Shown: piece after piece, positions 53,471 through 62,300 of the stretch | Position numbering within the stretch: the first letter of the stretch is position 1 | Layout: each line of letters starts with the position of its first letter | IMG/VR virus record: IMGVR_UViG_3300032047_000008 | Span: 1-63,916 of that record | Length of the DNA stretch: 63,916 nucleotides | Source: a virus | Reading direction: 5' to 3' (one strand) | The notes under the pieces: generated by a model | What the model saw: only the letters and a program-made list of their open reading frames with translations | What the model was told of the DNA's origin: nothing | Databases searched by the model: none | Position numbers and translations under genes: made by a program

Positions 53471-55945
53471 ATGGCAGAAAGAGTAGTAAGCCCAGCAGTA
53501 TTTACCAACGAGGTAGATCAATCGTTCCTTGCCCAAGGAATATCCCAGATAGGTGGAGCAATTGTAGGTCCGTTTGATCGAGGCCCGGCATTTTCCCCAA
53601 CCGTAGTAAGATCTCAAGCACAACTTGAAGATTTATTCGGAGCACCTGACGGAAAATATTATCAACCTTGGGTGGCACGTGAGTATTTAAAGCACCAAGG
53701 TGTAGTTACCATCGTAAGAGTTGGTTCACTTGGAGGTTATGTTCAGGACAATCCGGCCGTAATTAAAGCAACGGTTCAGGTTGATTCCGGTACATATGAA
53801 GCAGGTGATGAATTTGTCATCGGTATTCTTGCGAATACATACAGAAACACCGATTCCGATGTTAAATATGACGGATTTCCGAATGCAGTCATCACAGATG
53901 GCACTATTGGAGTCGACAAATCGACTGCAACAATTTCAATCGATGATTCGGATTCAACGGAGATGCTATCCAATGAGTTTTCAATTGATCCGTCGAGTCC
54001 GGATAGCATTCACAATATATTTGGCAGAGCAGCTCAGAAAAATTCCAAAAGTGCATATCTGTACTCATATTTTGAAGATACAGCTCGTGAAGTTTACGAG
54101 GCAGCCGAAGGAGGTTTGGAGTTTCAACTTAGTATAGATGCTTCAAGCACAGGTGACGATTCTCCGATGAACTTTGACGAAGTAGAAATTTCAGAAGCTA
54201 CTACACCTATGATACAATCTCAACTCATAAGTGGTGCTAGGTATGATTTGTTTAAAGTTGTTACACGCAACATGGGAACACTTGCAAATAAAGAAATTAA
54301 AATTGGTATGTATAATATCAAAACTCCTGGATCACTACAAGGTACAGACTATGGAACATTCAGTTTGATCGTAAGACGATTTGGTGACAACGATAAAAAC
54401 CAAGAAGTTTTGGAAAATTATGACAACCTTACTTTAGACCCAACGAGTCCTCAGTACCTCCCACGTGTCATTGGTGATCGTAGAGTTGAAGTTAATTCTG
54501 CCGGTAAAATCATAGAACATGGTGACTATGGAAATCAAAGTAATTGGATTCGTATTCAGATGCCAGAAGATGCATATGCACCTGCAAACGCAATGCCATA
54601 TGGTTACGGTCCTTATATGTCTCCACTTTCTGGTATTAATGTTCCAGAACCTGCATGGAGTTATGCTTCCCACTATAAGAAGAATTCAGGTCGTTATTTC
54701 AACGGAACTGTTTTCAACGAAGAAAGTCCAGACGGTTTGTTAAAAGTACCTCAATCGTCACGGAACACAATGGAATTGTTTAAACCGATTCCACCGAGAG
54801 CAGGTACTGCTGGAAATGGGTTCTTTTTGGACGAATCAGGTACATATACAAGTCTTGATCCAATTCCTGGACTAGAAGAGTCAGATTATGTAGCTCATAG
54901 TACACCGGGTATTGATTCTCATATGGGTAATTCAAGTGACTATGATAATGTTCGTAAACGAAGATTTCTAGTTGGTTTTCAGGGTGGATTTGACGGAAAG
55001 TCACCAACTCACCCAATTCGTTTAGGTGCAGATATAACAAACACGAATGTCCAAGGTCTCAATTGCAGTGATCCTGCAAGTGAGGGTACTCAGGGTTACA
55101 TTAAAGCATTCTCTGCTCTTAGTAACCAAGATGAGTTTGACATCAACTTACTTGTAACTCCTGGATTGTCATTGGATTTACACAGAAATGTTATAAATCG
55201 TGGTGTTGACCTATGTGAGACACGTGAAGATACATTCTACATTCTTGATGCTGTAGGTGCGGCCAAGAATCCTGGTGGAGTTAGTTCTGCCGTAACTGAA
55301 GTATCTACACTTGATTCTAACTATGCGGCCACATACTATCCGTGGGTCAAGGTCATTGATCCTGCCACAAATAGAATTATGCCATTCCCACCAAGTGCGG
55401 TTATGCCAGCAGTATTCGCTGCAAACGATAAGGTTTCGGCCGAGTGGTTTGCACCTGCAGGATTGAATCGTGGTGGAATAGAAAAGGCCGTTGGTGTTAT
55501 GGATCGTCTTAACTTCGCAGAAAGAGATGAACTTTATGAAGGTAAGGTAAATCCGATTGCCGCTTTTCCTGGTCAAGGAATTGTTGCGTTTGGTCAGAAA
55601 ACTCTTCAACGTCGTTCATCAGCACTTGACAGAATCAATGTACGTCGTTTGATGATTGCTCTTAAGAAGTTTATTGCAAGTACCGCAAGGTTCTTGATCT
55701 TCGAACAAAACGTAACTGCTACGAGAAATCGTTTTCTTGGTATAGTAAACCCATACCTTGAAAGTGTTCAACAAAGAAATGGTTTGTATGCTTATCGTGT
55801 AGTAATGGACGAATCAAATAATACACCTGATCTTATCGACAGAAACATTCTGTATGGTCAAGTGTTCTTGCAACCTGCAAAGGCAATTGAGTTTGTTATT
55901 CTTGATTTCAATCTTACACCAACTGGTGCAAGTTTTGAGGGGTAA
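53471..55945 (+). CDS. 18: Contractile tail sheath protein gp18
   Basis: 824 residues (T4 gp18: 659). The N-terminus RVVSPAVFTNEVDQSFLAQG followed by GAIVGPFDRGPAFSPT is a typical sheath start. The C-terminal domain is conserved: YYPWVKVIDPATNRIMPFPP, VSAEWFAPAGLNRGGIEKAV and FLIFEQNVTATRNRF. The additional residues in the middle are surface domains. A strong AGGAGA ribosome binding site lies upstream and a terminator downstream. Confidence 0.95.
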   Translation: MAERVVSPAVFTNEVDQSFLAQGISQIGGAIVGPFDRGPAFSPTVVRSQAQLEDLFGAPDGKYYQPWVAREYLKHQGVVTIVRVGSLGGYVQDNPAVIKATVQVDSGTYEAGDEFVIGILANTYRNTDSDVKYDGFPNAVITDGTIGVDKSTATISIDDSDSTEMLSNEFSIDPSSPDSIHNIFGRAAQKNSKSAYLYSYFEDTAREVYEAAEGGLEFQLSIDASSTGDDSPMNFDEVEISEATTPMIQSQLISGARYDLFKVVTRNMGTLANKEIKIGMYNIKTPGSLQGTDYGTFSLIVRRFGDNDKNQEVLENYDNLTLDPTSPQYLPRVIGDRRVEVNSAGKIIEHGDYGNQSNWIRIQMPEDAYAPANAMPYGYGPYMSPLSGINVPEPAWSYASHYKKNSGRYFNGTVFNEESPDGLLKVPQSSRNTMELFKPIPPRAGTAGNGFFLDESGTYTSLDPIPGLEESDYVAHSTPGIDSHMGNSSDYDNVRKRRFLVGFQGGFDGKSPTHPIRLGADITNTNVQGLNCSDPASEGTQGYIKAFSALSNQDEFDINLLVTPGLSLDLHRNVINRGVDLCETREDTFYILDAVGAAKNPGGVSSAVTEVSTLDSNYAATYYPWVKVIDPATNRIMPFPPSAVMPAVFAANDKVSAEWFAPAGLNRGGIEKAVGVMDRLNFAERDELYEGKVNPIAAFPGQGIVAFGQKTLQRRSSALDRINVRRLMIALKKFIASTARFLIFEQNVTATRNRFLGIVNPYLESVQQRNGLYAYRVVMDESNNTPDLIDRNILYGQVFLQPAKAIEFVILDFNLTPTGASFEG

Positions 55946-55968
55946 CTCACAAAAAATTGTTTAAATTT

Positions 55969-56000
55969 AAAAGACCCTCACTTTGGTGGGGGTCTTTTTT
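55969..56000 (+). terminator. Terminator after the sheath gene
   Basis: AAGACCCTCAC (55971-55981) pairs with GTGGGGGTCTT (55986-55996), one G-U pair, loop TTTG, followed by a T tract. It rules out a coding start for the next gene upstream of 56000. Confidence 0.9.
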
Positions 56001-56009
56001 GCATTGGTA

Positions 56010-56018
56010 TATATTTAT
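56010..56018 (+). promoter_or_regulatory. Late-promoter box TATATTTAT
   Basis: The box ends 7 nt before ATG 56026, directly after the sheath terminator; an AAGG just before the ATG is too close to be a good ribosome binding site. Confidence 0.5.
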
Positions 56019-56025
56019 TAAAGGT

Positions 56026-56730
56026 ATGCCGGAAATAAAATTAACAGAGATATTAATTGAACTTCAATACGATGAGTTTGTTTCATTTGTTAACAGGTAC
56101 AAGTTAAACGAACAATATCATGTTGTAAACGAAATTGTTATACCATCAAGACTCAAAAAGATTTGGGGGTTCATTAAAGAACTTGGTAAAAAAGTATCTT
56201 TAAAGATGGTTGATCTAGTAAAACTATTTTTGAATAAAACAGTATTCAAGTTTTTTGCTAAAATAAAGTTTAGCATGGAATGGTTGTTTAAACTCGTTAA
56301 GAAGGGATTTAAAGCATATAAAGATGTAATAAAGGCAATTGGTGAATATCTCGCAAGTACCAAGGTAGGAAAGTGGACGGAAGATAAACTTAAAGATTTA
56401 GATGCATTTTTGGCCAAGCATCCTAAGACTAAAAGAATTGCAGGTATGGCAGTTGCTGGTGTATTGATTTACATTTGGTTAAATATGACATTCACGGGTA
56501 ACGCAGACTACGACTTTGACATGACTGATATGATTCTTGCCCTTGGTGGTGGGTTTACTTTATCAACATTATTTGCAGGACCTGAAGGAATGGCACTATT
56601 AACATTGTTCGCAACTGGTGTCATTGGATTATCGTTTCCTTGGCCCGGTCCACAACATTTCCAGTTTATAGGAGCTGTGTTATATGGTTCGGCAAAATTG
56701 GTAGGAAAAAAATTAAGGAAAGATAAATAA
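56026..56730 (+). CDS. Multi-pass membrane protein between sheath and tube genes
   Basis: 234 residues from ATG 56026; reading further upstream would enter the sheath terminator. The first half is basic amphipathic helices (FIKELGKKVSLKMVDLVKLF; KLVKKGFKAYKDVIKAIGEY). Three hydrophobic segments follow at about 138-158 (IAGMAVAGVLIYIWLNMTFT), 169-186 and 189-206 (MALLTLFATGVIGLSFPW). The end is basic (GKKLRKDK). The topology would suit a holin-like or membrane-docking protein, but no family is recognised. Confidence 0.55.
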   Translation: MPEIKLTEILIELQYDEFVSFVNRYKLNEQYHVVNEIVIPSRLKKIWGFIKELGKKVSLKMVDLVKLFLNKTVFKFFAKIKFSMEWLFKLVKKGFKAYKDVIKAIGEYLASTKVGKWTEDKLKDLDAFLAKHPKTKRIAGMAVAGVLIYIWLNMTFTGNADYDFDMTDMILALGGGFTLSTLFAGPEGMALLTLFATGVIGLSFPWPGPQHFQFIGAVLYGSAKLVGKKLRKDK

Positions 56731-56750
56731 ATATATTTTTTAATGTGTTG

Positions 56751-56759
56751 TATATTTAT
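56751..56759 (+). promoter_or_regulatory. Late-promoter box TATATTTAT upstream of tail tube
   Basis: The box lies 102 nt before ATG 56862. A second box, CATATTTAT (56815-56823), is closer. The leader carries a TGGAGA ribosome binding site. Confidence 0.5.
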
Positions 56760-56861
56760 TAAGGTTAGACGACCACATTTTTTTAAAAAAAAAGATTTTT
56801 TGGAAATTTAAAAACATATTTATGACAAGATAAACTTAATAAAACTGGAGACAATAATACT

Positions 56862-57353
56862 ATGGCAGACTTAATCAACGCAAATGAAATGTTCTTTACT
56901 GCATTTGAACCGAAGACTTCTAATCGCTTCATTATGTATGTAGACGGAATTCCCGCTTATTTGGTAAAGGGTATGTCCCGACCAACATTAGCAATCGATG
57001 TTAACACACTCGATCACATTAATATCAAACGCAAAGTTCGTGCTGGTAAAGCAGAATGGCAAGATATTACAATGACACTTTACGATCCAGTTGTACCAAG
57101 TGCGGCTCAAGCAACAATGGAATGGGTTCGTCTTTCACATGAATCAGTTACCGGAAGAAACGGATATGCTGACTTCTATAAGAAAGACCTTGTTTTCAAT
57201 ATGCTTGGTCCTGTTGGAGACAAAGTTGAAGAGTGGAAAATCAAAGGTGCATTCATTAACAATGCAACATTTGGTACTCTTGACTGGTCAACTGGTGATC
57301 CAATGACCGTTGAATTGACACTTTCTTACGATTACGCAATTCTCCAGTACTAA
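56862..57353 (+). CDS. 19: Tail tube protein gp19
   Basis: 163 residues, the same size as T4 gp19 (163). FEPKTSNRFIMYVDGIPAYL and KRKVRAGKAEWQDITMTLYD, then PVVPSAAQATMEW match the tube family, as does the end GTLDWSTGDPMTVELTLSYD. It polymerises on the hub and is measured by the tape measure protein. It has a good ribosome binding site and is followed by a terminator. Confidence 0.95.
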   Translation: MADLINANEMFFTAFEPKTSNRFIMYVDGIPAYLVKGMSRPTLAIDVNTLDHINIKRKVRAGKAEWQDITMTLYDPVVPSAAQATMEWVRLSHESVTGRNGYADFYKKDLVFNMLGPVGDKVEEWKIKGAFINNATFGTLDWSTGDPMTVELTLSYDYAILQY

Positions 57354-57374
57354 TCAATTAGTTCCAGTTTTTAA

Positions 57375-57406
57375 AAAAAAAAACTTCCTCCGGGAAGTTT
57401 TTTTTT
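57375..57406 (+). terminator. Terminator after the tail tube gene
   Basis: ACTTCC (57383-57388) pairs with GGAAGT (57393-57398), extended by flanking A and T runs. Confidence 0.85.
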
Positions 57407-57413
57407 GTTTGTA

Positions 57414-57422
57414 TATATTTAT
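57414..57422 (+). promoter_or_regulatory. Late-promoter box TATATTTAT
   Basis: The box ends 7 nt before ATG 57430, directly after the tube terminator. No ribosome binding site lies between. Confidence 0.5.
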
Positions 57423-57429
57423 CAATATA

Positions 57430-57771
57430 ATGAAGTCTGAAAAATTAAAAACACAAATACTTGATATTTTTGAAGAAATACAAACGGATAAGCAAGTAGA
57501 ACTACAACTTGAGGGATTGAGTGGTGCATACGCAAAACTTGCCAAATTTTTGCTTCAGCAAGTAAAAGTTGGAAAGTTTCTAAGAAACTACGACATAGAC
57601 GATTCATCGGGTAGAATGGTATTCCAAACCGGAAGTGGTAAGAAAATAGTTTTCAATGACATGAAACTTGGTGTTACTGCAAATAAGACTTGGAAAGGAA
57701 GAAAAGACAACGAGTTTTTTGATTATACGGATCACAAAAAAATATTAAGTTTTTCTCTTGCAGATATTTAA
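57430..57771 (+). CDS. Small protein of unknown function in the tail cluster
   Basis: 113 residues from ATG 57430 (MKSEKLKTQILDIFEE). The first half is helical (DKQVELQLEGLSGAYAKLAK) and the second half has strands and basic residues (TGSGKKIVFNDMKLGVTANK). No family is recognised. Position between tube and chaperone-like genes suggests tail assembly. Confidence 0.5.
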   Translation: MKSEKLKTQILDIFEEIQTDKQVELQLEGLSGAYAKLAKFLLQQVKVGKFLRNYDIDDSSGRMVFQTGSGKKIVFNDMKLGVTANKTWKGRKDNEFFDYTDHKKILSFSLADI

Positions 57772-57805
57772 TAAATAAAATATCACAATTATTGAAATAA
57801 AATAT

Positions 57806-57834
57806 TTGACATCAAATATATATTTATATACATT
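57806..57834 (+). promoter_or_regulatory. Sigma70-like promoter combined with a late box
   Basis: TTGACA (57806-57811), a 17-bp spacer and TACATT (57829-57834), with TATATTTAT (57819-57827) inside the spacer. The arrangement mirrors that before the portal gene. ATG 57869 is 34 nt downstream. Confidence 0.5.
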
Positions 57835-57868
57835 ATATGTGTATATTAAAATTTAAAAAGTTACAACT

Positions 57869-58774
57869 ATGGCAGAAGACAATCCACAATTACCACCAGA
57901 AGTGCAACAAGCACTTAAAAATGATGCAGCTAAGTCAGCATCAACTCAAAAAACGCAACGGACTCAGCAAGAACCAACTGCGTCTCATCAAACTGATCAA
58001 GTTCAGACTGTTCAGTATCCAAGTGAGGTGGTGGATCTCCCAAGTCAGGGTTGGTTTTACGACCCCACTTCTCCACTTGCAAGTGGTAAAGTTGATATTA
58101 AGTACATGACTGCAAAAGAAGAAGATATTCTAACAAGTCAAAATTTGATTAAGAAAGGTGTCGTACTTGATAAGTTGCTTGAGCAACTCATTGTATCACC
58201 TGGTGTAAAACTTGATGATATTCTCACCGGTGATAAAAATGCAATTTTTATCGCTGCTCGTATTCTTGCATATGGTAAAGACTACAAAATAAAATTTAAA
58301 GACCCATCGAATAACGAAGATGTAGAAGATATTGTTGATCTAACAAAATTAGAAAATAAAGAATTTGACTTTGATGCGTATGATCGTGGTCAAAATTTGT
58401 TTGAATTTGAACTTCCGTTCAGTAAGAGAAAGATACATTGGAGTATGCTTACCCATGCAGATGAACGAACCATCGACCAAGAGTTAAAGTCAATGAAAAA
58501 GTTTTCACGTGACAAAAATCAATCAAGTGAGGTTACAACTCGTTTAAAGTATGTAATTAAAGCACTTGACGGAAACGAAGATAAAGCTGCGATCAAGAAG
58601 TTTGTAGATACAGAACTACTTGCAAGAGATAGTCTTGCATTTAGAAATTACGTTAAGAAAAATACTCCTGACATTGATTTAACTTTTAACTTTGAATCGG
58701 AAGAAACCGGATATACCGAAAGGATGAATCTACCCCTTGGGGTAGACTTTTTTTACCCTTCCGCCCGAGTATAA
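57869..58774 (+). CDS. 26: Baseplate hub assembly protein gp26-like, probable tail-assembly chaperone
   Basis: 301 residues. After a Gln/Thr-rich leader, VDLPSQGWFYDPTSPLASGK, then KYMTAKEEDILTSQNLIKKG, then DDILTGDKNAIFIAARILAY match the gp26-type T4 baseplate family (lPS-G..Y, mTakEEDIL, gDknaI..aaRI.aYG). T4 gp26 is 208 residues. It lies between tube and tape measure, where lambda-like phages encode tail-assembly chaperones G and GT. Its end carries a hairpin (58730-58745) and a T7 run (58748-58754); a shift there would extend it into the following reading frame instead of stopping at 58772-58774. Confidence 0.75.
   Translation: MAEDNPQLPPEVQQALKNDAAKSASTQKTQRTQQEPTASHQTDQVQTVQYPSEVVDLPSQGWFYDPTSPLASGKVDIKYMTAKEEDILTSQNLIKKGVVLDKLLEQLIVSPGVKLDDILTGDKNAIFIAARILAYGKDYKIKFKDPSNNEDVEDIVDLTKLENKEFDFDAYDRGQNLFEFELPFSKRKIHWSMLTHADERTIDQELKSMKKFSRDKNQSSEVTTRLKYVIKALDGNEDKAAIKKFVDTELLARDSLAFRNYVKKNTPDIDLTFNFESEETGYTERMNLPLGVDFFYPSARV
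58730..58754 (+). promoter_or_regulatory. Hairpin plus T7 run: candidate programmed slip site
   Basis: CTACCC / GGGTAG with a CTTG loop (58730-58745) is followed two bases later by seven T (58748-58754). It lies inside the 29-nt window in which a ribosome can move from the gp26 frame to the next frame without meeting a stop. It also resembles a transcription terminator or a transcriptional slippage site. Confidence 0.55.
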
Positions 58775-58988
58775 AGTCTCTTTGCACGAAGAGATTTTTA
58801 ATCTCTCTTATTACAGTCAAGGAGCATTTTCTCAGGATATTGTATATAACCTACCAATTTATCTGCGTAGGTTTTATGCAAGAAAACTTGTAGACGTAAA
58901 AAACAAAGAAAACGAACAAGTGAAGAAAGCACGACAAGACGCAAAGACAAAGTCTGCAAGTAAACCTTCAAAACGGTCTTACAAATAA
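58746..58988 (+). CDS. Frameshift-dependent extension ORF (GT/gp51-like position)
   Basis: This frame is open from 58746 to the stop at 58986-58988. It encodes TLPPEYKVSLHEEIFNLSYY followed by VYNLPIYLRRFYARKL and a Lys-rich tail. It contains no ATG or GTG; the only conventional alternative start is TTG 58782, without a good ribosome binding site and inside the conserved-looking segment (the frame reads PPEYKVSLHEEIFN across it). The PPEY...LHEEIFNL...LP..LR.FY pattern looks like a real, conserved domain. The simplest reading is that it is expressed as the C-terminal extension of the gp26-like protein after a +1 (or -2) shift. Independent initiation at TTG 58782 is the alternative. Confidence 0.5.
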   Translation, partial: TFFTLPPEYKVSLHEEIFNLSYYSQGAFSQDIVYNLPIYLRRFYARKLVDVKNKENEQVKKARQDAKTKSASKPSKRSYK

Positions 58989-59011
58989 ACAAGTTTTTCG
59001 GTTTAAATATA

Positions 59012-59033
59012 ACAACTAATATAAATTAGTTGT
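59012..59033 (+). other. Intergenic hairpin without a T tract
   Basis: ACAACTAAT and ATTAGTTGT form a perfect 9-bp stem with an ATAA loop in the 108-nt gap before ATG 59097. With no T run it is not a typical terminator; mRNA processing, stability or protein binding are possibilities. Confidence 0.6.
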
Positions 59034-59053
59034 GAAGCAAAATCATGTTAATT

Positions 59054-59062
59054 CATATTTAT
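59054..59062 (+). promoter_or_regulatory. Late-promoter box CATATTTAT
   Basis: The box lies 34 nt before ATG 59097; an AAAGGAA ribosome binding site follows in the leader. Confidence 0.45.
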
Positions 59063-59096
59063 ATGCGTATATCTGTATATAAAGGAATTTTACATT

Positions 59097-59360
59097 ATGA
59101 AAAAAACAATCAAGAACAATGAATCTAAGAAACTTGTAACTGAATTTATTGCCAAGTTTGCAAAGGCACTGATGGGTAGTAAAGCAAAAACTCTTGCTAA
59201 AACTATGTCCAAAGATCCTGGATTAAAAGATGCGTTTGAACGATACGCAAGAGAATCGTTAAGATTTCAAAAGCATATTGAAAAAGATTACGGAGCAACT
59301 GATCCAGACGAGCTTGTAAAAAACTTGGAAAGATCACGAAAAAAATATTCAGAGGAATAA
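59097..59360 (+). CDS. Small basic helical protein before the tape measure
   Basis: 87 residues with an AAAGGAA ribosome binding site. It is Lys-rich and helical (LVTEFIAKFAKALMGSKAKT; LKDAFERYARESLRFQKHIE). It ends three bases before the tape-measure ATG, so the two are co-translated. A tape-measure chaperone is a plausible role; no family is recognised. Confidence 0.55.
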   Translation: MKKTIKNNESKKLVTEFIAKFAKALMGSKAKTLAKTMSKDPGLKDAFERYARESLRFQKHIEKDYGATDPDELVKNLERSRKKYSEE

Positions 59361-59363
59361 GAA

Positions 59364-62300
59364 ATGCCTCCTGAATCACCAGTTAATGAAGATGAATTAA
59401 ATGAGCTTCTTGAGCAATTCAAAGAAGCAAATGGTACTCTGTACCAAGAACTCATTTCAATAACAGGAGCGAATTCAGAAACTCTAAAAAACTTTATATC
59501 ACACATCGCAAAAAACGAAAATCTAAATGCCGAAGCAATAAAAAAGATTTTAACTGCAAATTCTGACTCTGATCAAGACTTACAAAACTATTTAGATAAC
59601 TTTTTAAGTGGATTTGAAAAAGTAACGAATAGTTCACACGATCAAGTAAACAACATTATTTCTGGATTTTCTTCTCAATCTGCGATGTTTCAAAAAAATC
59701 TTGAAAAGATCCAAGCAAAAACTCAAGAACTTGGAAAAGCAACTGAACTTGGTATTGGTAACATACACAAGTTAATGACGAGTTTAACAAGCACATACGC
59801 AGCTATGGCACAAGCACAAGGTGATGTGATGAACACGGCTGTATATGATTCATCTGCTATGGATGGCAGAAGTGTTGAAGGTGAGTTGTTGGTAGAGTTA
59901 TCGAATGTATCGGAATTTGACGGAGCAATAAATAAGTTCCAAGGCCAAATTCAAGATTTAAGTGGAGAACTTTTAAATGCAGGAAAATATTTGTCTGCTG
60001 TACAACGTACTCGTATTGAGAACACACGAAAAGAACTTTCTCTTGAACAAGGAATTCTCGAAGCAAGAAAATTATCAGCCGCAGTAACACAAGATGCGAA
60101 TGGTAATTTCTTAGATTTAGAAAAAACCCTTGATAAAGCAACAAAACTTTCCGAAGAATTTAATAAGAATTTACGAGAAGGAAACTCACATTTAAATCGT
60201 CAACTTGACATAGGTAAAGAACTCGCAGTCTCACAACAACAGACATTTTCTGCTCAATATCTTTCAGGTGACCAAATAAGTAATAATGTTAAATCACTCC
60301 AACAGGTGAATAAAGAACTTGACGATAGATTATCCATTGCTGGTAAGACCATGTATCTGCAAAAAGAAATCGCTCAACAACAAAAATTTCAAGCAGAAAA
60401 TGCACATAAGGTTGCAAAAGCACAAGAAGACCTTCCAAATTTACTAAATCGTCAAAAGCAAATAATGGATGAAATAGCAACTACATCTGATGTTACGAAA
60501 AAACTTGAATTAGAAAGTAATTTGTCGGATGTGCGAAATGATATACAAGGTGTAAATGCTTTGGTTGGTGAAATGGATGCGAGTAAGAAGGTGACCGTCC
60601 AACTTGAAGCACATACAAGAACGGTCGGAGAGACACGTGAGTCTACCCTAAGAGTTGGTGAACGAGAAGCACATAAAGTTGATATAACAGGAGAAATAGA
60701 TGCTCTTAAAAAAGCAAACGAAGAACTTGAAAAAATTAAGACAGAAGGAACTACGAAGGATATTATTTCAAATGTATCTGGTGGAGCTTCAGGAATAGGA
60801 ACTAGTCACATATCCACAGAACAACTGGAAGTACTTGAAAAAATTTCAGATAAACAAGATGTAGTTGCTCAGTTATCAGATATACAACGACAAAATCTTG
60901 AAAAAATAAAAGCACACCAAGAAGAAATTGCAAAAACTGATCAATTTATTACAGATGAAAAACAACATCAAGTTGCTCTTGCTGAAAAATCTGCTGGTTT
61001 AGCAAAAGAAGCAGCTGATGATAACGCAAAAAATTTACAAACTGCGGAAAAATTAACAGATCAACTTGCATCTGCACAAGAAGCACAGATTAAATCTAAT
61101 ACATTTGGAGTTTACTCAAACTCTGCGATAAAAGCATTAGACGGAATTGAAGAAAAAATATTAAGTACTGTTGATAAAATTCCGTTTTTTGGAAGTGCAA
61201 TTAAAAGTCATCTTGAAAAACCACTACGAGATGTAAAAGATCAAATTGCTGAAGAATTTACAAATACATTCAATAGTGTTGCGGGTGAAATTCGTGATAT
61301 TGCGGAAAAACAAGAACTTCAGATGCTTGTGCAAACAGAGACAGACCCAAGTAAACTTGATCAAATGAACAAACGTCTTTCGGAGTTGGACGATGTGGAA
61401 ATAAAAACTCCATTTGAAGTAATGAGTGCTGGATTTGGTGATTTGGCAGGAAAAATACAAAATATTGCAGGTAGTTTAAAAACATTATTTAATCCTGCTA
61501 TAATTGGTTTGGTTGCAATTGGTGGGTTATTATTGGCTGCTTTTAAAAGATTTACAAGTTTGGAGGGAGCAGCCGAAGACTTTAGAAGAGAAGTGGGTCT
61601 TGGTAGTGATCAAACTGCTGAAGTGGAAGCAATCGCAAGAAATGTAAACGCAGAGTTTCAAAAATTCGGAGTAAGTCTTGAAAAGTCGTTTGCAGCTGCG
61701 TCTGCGTTAACTGAGCAATTTGGAACATTGGTGGGTGCTACCCGTGAAAATGTTGAAATGGTTGGATTGATGTCTGCAAATCTTGGTGTTTCTGAAGCAA
61801 ATGCGGCTGGTGCATTAGATATATTTACGCAAATAGGTGACGGAACAAGTGAAACTGCAAGAAACTCAATGGCACTTGCAACGGGAATGGCAAAAGCAGC
61901 GGGAGTTCCACTTGACAAAGTAATGGAAGATGTTGCGGGTGCATCAGACGAAACATTATCGTTGATACGAGGAAGCACAACCGAACTGATAAAGGCTGCG
62001 GTTGAAGCACGAAGATTAGGAACTAATTTAGAAACTTTAAGTGGAGCTGCAAGTAAGTTCCTTGATTTTGAAAGTAGTATAAATGCAGAAATGGAAGCAT
62101 CTGTATTTGCAGGAAAAGCATTGAATTTTCAAAAAGCACGACAACTTGCTTTTGAAGGTGATTTGGTGGGAATGCAAAAAGAAGCAATGAATGTTATCAA
62201 GTCTGCTGGTGAATTTACGGAAATGAGTTATCATCAACAACAAAAACTTGCCGAAGCTGCTGGTATGACCGTTGGTGAAATCAACAAACAACTTACACGT

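Noticed and set aside
55957-56025. Upstream extension of the membrane protein to 55957
   Set aside because: This stretch is the sheath terminator and the late box; translation of it gives an unlikely peptide, and ATG 56026 is well placed.
56823-56834. Short reading frame MTR in the tube leader
   Set aside because: Three codons with no ribosome binding site; its start merely overlaps a promoter-like box.
57409-57429. Upstream extension of the 57430 gene
   Set aside because: It would run through the TATATTTAT promoter box using a non-ATG start.
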